Origin: Prorocentrum cordatum
Lineage: Eukaryota > Sar > Dinophyceae > Prorocentrales > Prorocentraceae
DNA: 62,000 nucleotides
Direction: 5' to 3'
Assembly (NCBI GenBank): GCA_963575745.1
Contig: CAUYUJ010016149.1
Location: 781,604-843,603 of the forward strand
Shown here: in pieces, positions 21,690 to 30,763 of the stretch
Numbering within the stretch: the first letter of the stretch is position 1
Layout: each line of letters opens with the position of its first letter
Made by a program: the position numbers and the translations under genes
The notes under the pieces: generated by a model
What the model was told of the DNA's origin: nothing
The model's database searches: none
What the model saw: the letters and a program-made list of their open reading frames with translations, nothing else

Positions 21690-21890
21690 ACCCTCAGTCA
21701 CTCCCTCACCCATCACCACCATCACCATCAGCATCTCCATCATTCACACATTCATTCACGTTCACACTCAATCACACGATCACACACTCCACTTATCGTC
21801 GTCACTTTAATCATCATCACTCACTCACACACTCATTCACGCACTCACCATCACCCTTCATTCGCTCATCATTTCGTCATCATTCACTCC
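21690..21890. repeat. CATCA/CATTCA cryptic simple repeat
   Basis: Runs of CATCAC, CATTCA and CACTCA words over ~200 bp directly before the 160-bp satellite. Confidence 0.8.
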
Positions 21891-21892
21891 TT

Positions 21893-23283
21893 GGCATGAC
21901 AATGGAGGATGTCTCAGGCAGGAGCCTCGTCTGTGAGTGAATTGCGAAGGAGTCTCAGGCGGGAGCCTCCTCCTAATGGGGTCCACACTTCATGTTCGAA
22001 TCCGTTGCGGCCCATCGGCATCCTGTAATCGTCGTCACTTTTGGGATTTTGAGGCTTGACAATGGAGGAAGTATCATGCGGGAGCTTCGTTTGTGAGCGA
22101 CTTGCGAGGAATTGTCAGGCGGGAGCTCCGTCCTGAAGGGGCCCGCACTTCATGTTTGAATCCGAGGCGGGTCATCGGCATCTTGTAACTGTCGTTATTT
22201 TTGGGCTCCGCAGGCTTGAATATGGATGAAATATCAGGCGGGAACTTTGTTTGTGGGCGAATTGCGAGGAAGATTCAGGAGGGAACCCCCTCCCTAAAGG
22301 AATCGCGCTTCAAGTTCGAATCCGAGGCAGGTGATCGGCATCCTGTAATTGCCGTCAATTTGGGGCTCCTCGGGCCTGAATATGGAGGAAATATCAGGCG
22401 GGAACCTCGTTTATGAGCGAATTGCGAGGCAGTCTCAGGCGGGAGTTCCCTCCCTAAGGGGCCCGCGCTTCATGTTCGAATCCGAGGTGGGCCATCGGCA
22501 TTTTGTACGTGTCGTCATTTTTGGGCTTTCAGGCGTGAAGATGGAGGAAGTATCAGGCGTGAGCCTCGTTTGTGCAGCGAATTGCGAGGAAGTTTCAAGG
22601 GGGAAGGCGCTCCCTCCCTAAGGGGCCTGCGCTTCATGTTCGAATCCGATGCGGATCACCGGCATCTTGTAACTATCGATTTTTTGGGGCTCCTCAGGCC
22701 TGAATCTGAATGTGGACGAAATATCAGGCGGTAGCCTCCTTTGTGAGTGAATAGTGAGGAAGTCCCAGGCGGGAGCTCACTCCCTAAGGGGCCCGCGCTT
22801 CACGTTTGAATCCGACGCGGGCCATCGGCATCCTGTAACCGTCGTTAATCTTGGGCTCCTCAGGCCTGAATATGGAAGAAGTATCATGCGGGAGCCTCGT
22901 CTGTGAGGGAAGTGGATTGCGAGGAAGTTTCAGGCGGGAGCTCACTCCTTAAGGGGCCCTCGCTTCATGTTTGAATCCGATGCGGGTTATCGGCATTATG
23001 TAACCGTCGTCAATGTTGGGGTCCTGAGGCTTGAGTATGGAGGAAGTATCAGGCGGGAGCCTCGTCTGTGAGTGAATTGTGAGGAAGTCTCAGGCTGGAA
23101 CGCACTCCTTAGGGGCCCACGCTTAATGTTCGAATCCGAGGCGGGCCATCGGCATCCTGCAACCGTCGTCAATTTTGGGCTCCTCAGGCTTGAATACGGA
23201 GGAAGTATCATGCGGGAGCCTCGTTTGTGAGCGAACCGTGGGGAAGTCTCAGGCGGGAGTTCCCTCCCTAAGGGGCCCGCGTT
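21893..23283 (+). repeat. 160-bp satellite (nine units) with a tRNA-like B box per unit
   Basis: Eight full units and one truncated unit share TGAATATGGAGGAAGTATC, GGCGGGAGC, TGAGCGAATTGCGAGG, CTAAGGGGCCCGCGCTTCAT and CGGCATCCTGTAA. Each full unit has GTTCGAATCC or GTTTGAATCC (at 21,994, 22,154, 22,314, 22,474, 22,638, 22,804, 22,969 and 23,128), the RNA polymerase III B-box form of tRNA genes. Spacing is 159-166 bp. Upstream in each unit TGAGCGAATTG resembles an A box with one mismatch. No unit folds into an obvious tRNA. Confidence 0.9.
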
Positions 23284-23313
23284 CCCCGCGGGCCGCCGGC
23301 GTCCTTGCGGGAG

Positions 23314-23406
23314 GCGTTCAAGAAGTTCGACGAGAAAGCAAAGACCTCCAGGTATGATGCCGAGCAGCTTGCCGCGGAGCTTGGCTTCGTGCTGCCTCCC
23401 ACATGA
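23314..23406 (+). CDS. Candidate terminal exon
   Basis: After the last, truncated satellite unit the frame is open from 23,272 and reads a clearly protein-like stretch (FKKFDEKAKTSRYDAEQL, then AAELGFVLPPT) to TGA at 23,404-23,406. An acceptor-like GCGGGAG ends at 23,313, and starting there keeps phase 0 with the donor at 18,039/18,040; an earlier acceptor near 23,272 is also possible. The acidic/basic charge pattern differs from the surrounding GC noise. The family is unknown. If joined to 17,863-18,039 the protein would be ~89 aa with one membrane helix and a charged tail. Confidence 0.4.
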   Translation, partial: AFKKFDEKAKTSRYDAEQLAAELGFVLPPT

Positions 23407-23699
23407 GCGCCGCTGCGCGCAGCTAGAGGCCCGCGGGTTTGTCCCAACGGTCTGGCCCGCGGGGTTGTCCCGACGGCCTGCCCCCGCCGGCCCGCGGGGT
23501 TGTCCCAAAGGCATGGCCCGCGGAGCTGTTCCCAAGGCTTCGCGAACCAGCCGTCGGCGAATGCGCGCGCGCTGGCCGAGGCGGCGACGGCGCCGACGGA
23601 CATCGATATGCTTGCCCCGACCACGGGGAAAAGGGGGGTACATGGATAAGAAGCAGGGGAAGGATGACGACGGGGAAGGGATTGGGAGAGGGCGACGAC
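23407..23699. other. No gene seen
   Basis: Contains four CCCGCGGGGTTGTCCC-like words (23,425-23,540), a short degenerate tandem. No supported gene. Confidence 0.4.
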
Positions 23700-23868
23700 G
23701 ATGAGAAGGTGGAGAAGGAGGAGGAGGAGGAGGAGGAGGAGGAGGAGGAGGAGAATAATACATACAAGGAGAAGTATAATAAATACAATGAGGAGGAGGA
23801 GGAGGAGGAGGAGGAGGAGGAGGAGGAGGAGGAGGAGGAGGAGGAGGAGGAGGAGGAGGAGGAGGACA
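23700..23868. repeat. GGA trinucleotide repeat
   Basis: Two blocks of (GGA)n separated by an AT-rich 40-bp interruption (~23,755-23,790). The Glu- or Arg-rich frames are not genes. Confidence 0.95.
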
Positions 23869-25254
23869 GGGCAGACCAGAGGGCGAGAGGAGGGCGTCTG
23901 CCAGGGCGAGGAGGAATGGGCCAGGGGCAAGCTGAACATATTCTCATGGCGGGTCCTTCCGTAGGAGTAATTTATGCATTTCGATTGGGGCCCCGCGGAC
24001 GCACTTGAACAAATCGCGGCCGCCCGGGGGCCGCGCCGATCGAGGCCCCGCGGCGATCGTGCCGGCGTCTGGCGCGGAGCCGGAGGGGTATGTGTCGCCG
24101 CCTTGGGTCGCGGTGGCCATCTAGCAACAATTTTGGGGGCCCTCGAATTTGCTGCCCGTGGCGCCGGCGCGATCGGCGCGGTTTGGGTTGGACGCGAGCG
24201 GCGCCGCGCTTCTGTGTCTCCGCGGGGGGTCGCGCCGCAGACGGCCAGGGGGAACAACGGGTTTAATTTGAGAGGGCGGCGGGCAGGGTGAAGAGCGCGC
24301 GAGGGGGAAGGGGGGGGGGCACGATTGGAGTGGGAGGTTGGTTTTGGGTGGGAGGGGGGCGGGGGGAAAGGGCAAGGAGCAGGGAGGTCCACGTCGCCGG
24401 CGGCAGTCTGGGGGGCATTCTTGCTGGCTTACTCGCAAGTCGCAGCGGCGGCAGCCGCGCGGGCCGCGGCGGCGTGCTCTCGACGTCATCGGCGCGCGGG
24501 GGCACGCGGGACGTTTTGCCAATGGCAGTCGCGTCATGGTGGCACAGTAGCCATATGATAGTTTGGATCGCAGAGATGTCGGGTGGCCCCTTGCCCTTTG
24601 CGGCGGCGAGTCGGCTCGTAGCTTCGCGCGGCCCAGGCCCGCCGCCACTGGTTTGTCTGCGCCTCATCACCCTTCGTCCCAACGGCCCGTTCTCAGCGAC
24701 CCCGTCGAGGCCGTTTTAGCCGCCGCCCCCATTCAAGTTCCAGTCGCCCCCCTGTCCGTCCTCTGCACCCCTTTTTTTCACCCGGTGCTATTATCCAGGC
24801 GATGTCGTGCGCCTGCCCCTCTCCTTCTCCTCGCGCGCGGATTTCATCGGCCCCGTCGTCGTTTTCCTGGCACCGTCGTTTCTGTCAGCGGCCGCGCTGC
24901 TGCTTCTGCCTCTCGCCTGCCTTCCGCCGCGTCGCCCCCGCCGCTGCCGCCGCGGATGCGGCGTCGGAGATACGCGGATTCGGCGAGTTTCTGTCGTCGA
25001 CTCGCAGGAGGCGTTCGAGTCGTCTGGGGTGGATCACCCCTGGGGGGGGCGCGCGCAGTTGCGATTTTCGCGCGCCGCGTGCCATTTCGCCAAACCAGCG
25101 AGCGGCATTTGCCCGATTATACGTCGGAAACAGATGTCCCGCTTATTTCAGATCGCCTATTTGTATTACGTTTTCATGCACTTTAATGTTGTCCTGGATT
25201 CCCAGGCTGTCCAGGAGTAGCTGCGTGTCATGATGATACTGATTATGAGATTGG
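23869..25254. other. No gene seen
   Basis: GC-rich; many overlapping open frames on both strands and none protein-like. No repeat longer than a few words. Confidence 0.35.
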
Positions 25255-25670
25255 TGACGATGATGATGAGGAGGAGGAGGCCGGGAAGGTGGAGAAGGCC
25301 GATGAGGAACAAGGAAGAGGACGTGGGAGAGGAAGAGGGATGAATGGAGGACGAGGAGAATGCGGTGGCAAATGAGAGGGACGAGGAGAAGGAAGAGGAT
25401 GTGACCGAGGATAATGAAGAGCTGGAATGGGAAACGAGGGCGAGGACGGCAGAGGCAGTATGAGTTGCGGGAGAGGAGATAGCAGAGAGGATATCAGAGG
25501 AGGAACGCGGGGGGTTGCAACAGGGCGGGAGAGGGGAAGGAGGAGGAGGAGGAGGAACACGAGTAAAAAAGGAGAAGCAGGTTCAAGGAGGAGCCGGAGT
25601 GCGAGTAGGACGAACACGGGAGGAGGACGAGGTCGAGGAAGAGGAGGAAGAAGAGGAGGAGGAGCGACGA
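25255..25670. repeat. GA-rich cryptic repeat
   Basis: About 400 bp of GGA, GAGGA and GAAGAG words, purine on the plus strand almost throughout. Confidence 0.85.
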
Positions 25671-25859
25671 TGACGAAAGAGACGAATCATGATAATGGGG
25701 ATATTTAATAATTGATTCAAGAGGCTTTCGCGATGTTGGCGGGCCCCCGAAAAACGGGGATGTGTGGGTGAACTAGTACATGTTGTTTGCCACGTCCCGT
25801 CGTGATGCCTGCTAGTTGATAGTAGTGTGTGATCCTCTTCCTCCGCGTTTGTTGCAGTG

Positions 25860-26420
25860 GCTCTTGGGGGCCTCGTGGAGGCCTAAGGGGGCCTCCTCTT
25901 GGAGCATACTCAGGGCTCCTGGGGGCGTTTGAGGTCTGCTGCGGGGGTTTGGGGGGCCTTTCGGGGGGGCATTTGGGAGGTCTTGGGGGCCATGCTGTGG
26001 GGGAGGGTTTCTTGGGTCCCTTCGATGGGGTCCCCGCGAGTTCCCCCTCTTGGGCCTCTCTTGGGCCCCTCTTGGAGTTGTGTTGCCGTCTTGGGGGGCT
26101 GCTGGGCCGTCTTGGGGTTTGGGCCGCCTCCTGGTCATCTCAGGTGCCTTAGGGGCTGTCTTGGGTTTGTTTCGGGGGCCTCTCTGGCCGTTTTGGGCTT
26201 GCAGACGCCCAGAAGGCGAGAGCGCGAACATCATTCAAAACCGCATGGAAGTTCAACCTATGTTTGCCTCGTGATGCCATCGTGGAGGTCTCCTGGGAAC
26301 CGTCTTGGGGGAGTCGTGGGCCGTCTTGAAGTCATCTTGTGTTATCGCTGCATCTTTTGCGTGTTTGAGCATTTATGGGGCAATCTCGATGGCATCTTGC
26401 GCATCTTGGCGGCGACGGGT
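25860..26420 (-). repeat. CCCAAGAGGCC-type satellite, minus orientation, degenerate
   Basis: CTTGGGGGCC, GGGCCGTCTTGGG and CCTCTTGG words with an AT-richer island near 26,220-26,270. Related to the arrays at 6.5, 19.9, 27.5 and 38.1 kb; element ends are not recognisable. Confidence 0.6.
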
Positions 26421-26589
26421 GTTGGATTTTGAGGTTCGGAGGGCCCCAGAAGGTGCGTTGGTAAGCTCGCGCTCTGCCCCCCCCCCCTGCCCTCGTTTTC
26501 TATTGTGATTTTGGACCTCAGGGTAGGGCGGGAGAGGGGCACCCGATCATCTCACACGCCTTCTTACCCCCTGCAAGCGGGGGTCGACG

Positions 26590-26750
26590 GATGGAGGAGG
26601 AGGAGGATGAGGAGGAGGAGGAAAAGAACGGGGAGGAGGAGGAGGAGGAGGAGGAGGAAGAGGAGGAGGAGGAGGAGGAGGAGGAGGAGGATAAGGTAAC
26701 GAGGAGCATGAGGAGCAGGAGGAGGAGGAGGAGGAGGAGCACGCAACGAC
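26590..26750. repeat. GGA trinucleotide repeat
   Basis: About 160 bp of (GGA)n with GAT and GAA interruptions. Confidence 0.95.
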
Positions 26751-26798
26751 GGGGACTGGCGGGAGGAGGAAGGGGAGTGGGAGGTTGTAGCGAGAATC

Positions 26799-26907
26799 GG
26801 TGATTCAAAGATGGGGTCCTGAGGGATGGGGTCCTGAGGAGGAGGCGCCCTTGGATCCCTTCCTATCCTTCGGTCCCCATCCCTCAGGACCCCATCTTTG
26901 AACCACC
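26799..26907. repeat. Foldback with 33-bp arms
   Basis: The left arm 26,799-26,831 (GGTGATTCAAAGATGGGG, then TCCTGAGGGATGGGG) has its reverse complement at 26,875-26,907 with a single mismatch; the spacer is ~43 bp. It is not related to the other foldback families. Confidence 0.75.
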
Positions 26908-27463
26908 GAGAGCAGGAGGAGGCTCGGAGGAGGAAAAGGAGTCCCGCTGCCACCGGGGCTGCGGTAACGGTGCGCGCTATGCCGCCGTCCGAGGTGTGGG
27001 GGGGAAGCAGGGCGTGCGGGCGGCCGCTTGACGGGACCTTCGCTTTGTACGACCACCGGTCCTCCTCCGCTAGTTCCTTCTTCCTCCTCCTCCATGTATT
27101 CCAGCCCGGCGGGGCGTCGGGGGCGGTGCAAGTGTATTGATATGATTGAGAGAGTAGTATTTTCCTTGACCCTAGGAGGGTCGTGCACTGATGGGGAGGC
27201 GCGGTGCCATGTCGCCCACGGGACTTCGATGCCGTAGGCGTGGAGGTTGCGTGTTTTCTTCTGGTGTGTGTGCCCCAGTTGGGCCTCCGGGCGATGAAAA
27301 CATTACAAGACAGTTTTCCTCCTCCTCCTCCATCCTGTTTCCTTATACATAACTCCTCAAGGCCGCACCCGCAGACGCATCGGTACAATAGGGTGGGCTG
27401 GACATTGCGCCTTTGACTTCCTCACCGTTGCTGATATTCGGGCTTAAGTGTTGTTTTTTTCAG
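26908..27463. other. No gene seen
   Basis: Mixed composition; no supported frame. Confidence 0.35.
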
Positions 27464-27528
27464 AATGTGGCTCTCGCCGTAGCTGCGTGCGCATTCGTCT
27501 TAAAAGTTATTTGCAGCAGCTTCAACGA
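27464..27528 (+). repeat. Direct repeat flanking element K copy 2 (left)
   Basis: ATGTGGCTCTCGCCGTAGC then GCATTCGTCTTAAAAGTT and GCAGCAGCTTCAACGAT recurs, diverged, at 29,154-29,215 on the other side of the element. Confidence 0.55.
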
Positions 27529-27539
27529 TTAAGGGCGAT

Positions 27540-29071
27540 GTTTTATACATATAACGGCGCACCGGGTCCGGGGGCCCGGGGCCGGGACCCCGACCACAAA
27601 TGTGGGCCCCGGGGGGCCCGGAGGCTCGTCGGACCGCCGGACGCCGTCCAAGATCGTTCGCAGGCGGCTTCGGAACGCGCTCCGATGGCTCCAGATGCCT
27701 TCCAAGACGCCTGTCATGACACCAAGAAGGTCCCAGAAGCCTCCAAGACGCTCCGAGAGGCAGCCCAAGAGAGGCCCAAGAAGCAAAAATCGTGCCATTC
27801 CTATGGGAAAACGTATATTTTTCGCATGTTCGCCTCTTGGGCTTTCACCGCGTCCAAGACGGCCCAAGAGGCGCCCAAGACGGTCTACGAGGCCTCCGGG
27901 AGCGCTCCAAGGCTGCGCACGAGTGGCCCAGGACGGCCCCAAGACGGCCGAAGAGAGCCCCAAGACGAGTTCGAGAGGGGTCCCAGACGGAGAAAGCCAA
28001 CCTCGAATTCCGAGCTTCCGGCCCAAGAGGCTCCAGGAGGCGCCAAAATGCCGCCAAGAGGCGCCAAAAGGCTCCCAAAAGCACCCCACGACGTTCCGAG
28101 AGGCACCCCAAGAGAGGTCCAAGAAACAAAAATCGTGTCATTCCTATGGGAAACGTATATTTTCGCATGTTCGCATCTTGGGATTTCACCGCGTCCAAGA
28201 CGGCCCAAGAGGCCTCCAAGACGGCCTAGGAGGCCTCCGGGAGCGCTCCAAGGCTGCGCACGAGTGGCTCAGGACGGCCCCAAGACGGCCCAAGAGAACC
28301 CCAAGACGACTTCGAGAGGGGTCCCAGAAGGAGAAAGCCACTCTCGAATTCCGAGCTTCCGGCCCAACATATCCCAGGAGGCGCCAAAACGCCGCCCAGA
28401 GGCGCCAAAAGGCTTCCAAAATCAGCCCAAGACGTTCCGAGAGGCACCCCAAGAGAGGTCCAAGAAACAAAAATCGTGTCATTCCTATTGGGAAACGTAT
28501 ATTTTTCGCATGTTCGCATCTTGGGCTTTCACCGCGTCCAAGACGGCCCAAGAGGCCTCCAAGACCGCCCCAAGACGGCCCAAGAAGCTTCCAAGAGGGC
28601 CCCAGGACAGCCCAAGAGGGCCCCAAGACGGCCCAAGAGGCGCCCAAGATGGCCCAAGAGGGCCCCAAGACGGGCCCAAGAGGGGGCCCAGAGGGGGACC
28701 ACGAACCGCAAGCTCGAGCCTTCCGCCCCAAGAGGCCGCCAGGAGGCCCCAAGGAGGCCCCTCAAGAGGCCCCAGGAGACCCCCAAGAGGCCCAAAGGAG
28801 GCCCCGAGAAGCCCCAAATCGGCCCCCAAAATGCTTCGAACCTGCTTCCAGGAGGCCCCCGACAGGTTCAGAGGCTCCCGAGAAGCTACGTCAAACTCCC
28901 AGCGAGCGGCCGGACGAGGCCCCCCACAAAATCACAAGAGGGTTCCAGTATTTGTATCCTTCAGCGCTCTCTGGCCTTCTTCCCCCTGCCCCCTTCCCTG
29001 CGACTTTCGTTGACTCAAGCTCGCCTCCTAGCTAGAACCTAAGCGCGCGCGAAGCGCGCGCGTGGTTCTAG
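27540..29071 (+). mobile_element. Composite satellite element K, copy 2, with 3' terminal hairpin
   Basis: It begins GTTTTATACATATAACGGCG and ends in the same 38-nt hairpin as copy 1 (29,034-29,071, identical base for base), with CTAG followed by T in both copies. The interior is the CCCAAGAGG satellite with AT-rich islands at ~27,801, 28,149 and 28,490 (GGGAAACGTATATTTTCGC). Part of the satellite (~28,560-28,760) is almost identical to copy 1 at 20,960-21,180. The 521-aa Pro/Arg-rich open frame is a by-product of the repeat. Confidence 0.7.
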
Positions 29072-29153
29072 TGTTATTTATGTAAATATAGATTTGGCTA
29101 TTGCACTCGCGCCGCTTGCATATATTTCAATGATGGAAGGCGGTTGCCTGTCA

Positions 29154-29215
29154 CCATGTGTCTCTCGCCGTGGCGCCGCGCACATTCGTCTTACAAGTTT
29201 GCAGCACTTTCGATG
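29154..29215 (+). repeat. Direct repeat flanking element K copy 2 (right)
   Basis: Diverged copy of 27,464-27,528 (ATGTGTCTCTCGCCGTGGC, CACATTCGTCTTACAAGTT). It is either an older tandem duplication split by the element or part of a larger repeat unit. Confidence 0.5.
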
Positions 29216-29234
29216 AGACAGTCGTACGGTCTAA

Positions 29235-29430
29235 GCCTCAGAAATGGTGTTTGGGCACGGTCCAGGAATGTCAGGACGCAGTAGTTACGTTGATTCGCGG
29301 TGGTGGAATGCCTGGGATAGTGTTCTGGCACTGATTAGGATTGCCAGGACGCAGCAGACATGTTGATTCGTGGCGTTGTTGACCCAGGGCATGTGTTTTG
29401 GCACGATTGAGCATTGTCTGACGCCTGTCT
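29235..29430 (+). repeat. ~80-bp degenerate tandem repeat, about 2.5 units
   Basis: Units share GTGTT(C/T)TGGCAC, CAGGACGCAG, and TTGATTCG followed by TGG words. Confidence 0.45.
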
Positions 29431-29683
29431 TCCAACGGGGGATATCCATGGATGAGAGCATTTTTGTAGGGACCTTTTGATACGGGAACTTGGAGGGAGA
29501 GTTCCTCGCAACATTGTTGACACGTCCTGGGTTTGCGCAGGTCCTCTTCCTCCTCCTCCTCCTTCTCCTCCTCCTCCTCCTCCTCTCCTGCTCCCTCGGG
29601 TATTGACGGTGCTCCACACCCGACACCCTTTGTACTGATGGAATTCATCACGCTTCACGTATCCTCACCAGCAGACGCAGATC

Positions 29684-30537
29684 GTGCTGTATCCAGAGAG
29701 GAAAGCGACATTTTCCCATCAGTTTGTGGTGGAAAACCCAACGCAGGCACATACAGAAGCATCATCCGGCTTACTTGCGGCATCGCCCCCTTCCATTGGA
29801 CGGACTTGTTGCCCGCGTAAGCCAACCACGCGATGGTGCCGTTTGGGCAACCACGCGGCGGATCTGGCGGTTAAAGCAGGGGCCAATCTCCACCCTGCGG
29901 CCACGGAAGAGGAGCAGGAGGCTTTGGTTGTCTGCACTAGGGTCGCCAAAGCTGTTTGCAAATTGCCGGCTCAAATCCTTCCTCTGTGGCCTCGTTTGGA
30001 CCTCTCTAACTGCCCTCGGGAGGCCCAAGTCCGCCTCAGCACTGCCTCGTCGGAGGCGGTTTTATCGAAGGCCGCGCTAGAGAGTCAACATGGTTTTGTG
30101 CGCCAGCCGTCTCATAAATATGTGTGCAGCCTGTGCCACTGCATTGTTAAACAAGAAGATATTCAGGAGACATGCGCCACAGAGTGCTCGGTCGACCAGC
30201 CTGCGGACTCTGGGTCCGCGGACTCGGCTATCGATGAATTTCGGTCGGTGGGAGGGGGGTGATGCTGGGCGGGAAGCAACTTCACGAGTCACATGCCCTC
30301 CGCTTCTGGCCGCGGCACTCGCTATACTTTTGTGCGACGTGCGGCCGCACGGCTACGGTCGCCCCGAGCAGTTTATGGTCCCAACGCGTGCCTGCCACGC
30401 GTCAGGGCGTCAAGAACCTGGCCAGGATAGGCAAGAAGATCTTCCCGAATTACAGAGGACCCCCAGACGCGGAGAAGGACGCGCAGACGTCGAGAGAGTT
30501 GGCGGGGTGCTCGCCACTACACACACCTCGCCTGTAG
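29684..30537 (+). pseudogene. Decayed 3' end of a non-LTR retrotransposon (RNase H tail and Cys-rich C-terminus)
   Basis: The frame 29,684-30,262 carries GNHAADLAVKAGA, the C-terminal RNase H signature of non-LTR elements (consensus GNE.AD.LAK.GA), followed ~85 residues later by HKYVCSLCHCIV. A second frame from 30,259 carries HALRFWPRHSLYFCATCG and a downstream VKNLARIGKKIFPN, the Cys-rich C-terminal pattern I associate with dinoflagellate non-LTR ORFs. The two frames are offset, so at least one frameshift separates them near 30,255, and the reverse transcriptase is missing. A (CCT)n patch and decayed RNase H sequence lie upstream. This is a dead 5'-truncated insertion. Confidence 0.6.
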
Positions 30538-30763
30538 GCGAGATGGCGAGCGCTCTGCCACACCGCCAGGAGGAGTCATATAGTTCGGACTGACACGTGT
30601 CTGGCCTATCGGCAGGCATGCACCTGCTCATTTCACTTGTGTCCTCTTTTGCACGGCCCGATGCGACTGACCCTTTTGGCAGGCACCCGTGCTTTCACCC
30701 CAGATTGCGAAGGCCTGACGGCCGGTGCCGCCGACCCTGTTCGCAATGCGCAGCAAGAGATTA

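Noticed and set aside
21893-23283. True tRNA genes in the B-box satellite
   Set aside because: No unit gives an acceptor stem or anticodon arm by eye; only the B box and a weak A box are present.
23439-24008. Poly-Glu acidic protein frames (also 26,591 and 37,916)
   Set aside because: They are translations of GGA trinucleotide repeats.
19870-29071. Calling element K a Helitron
   Set aside because: The 3' hairpin and CTAG-T fit loosely, but there is no 5' TC terminus, the hairpin reaches the very end and no Rep/helicase is present.
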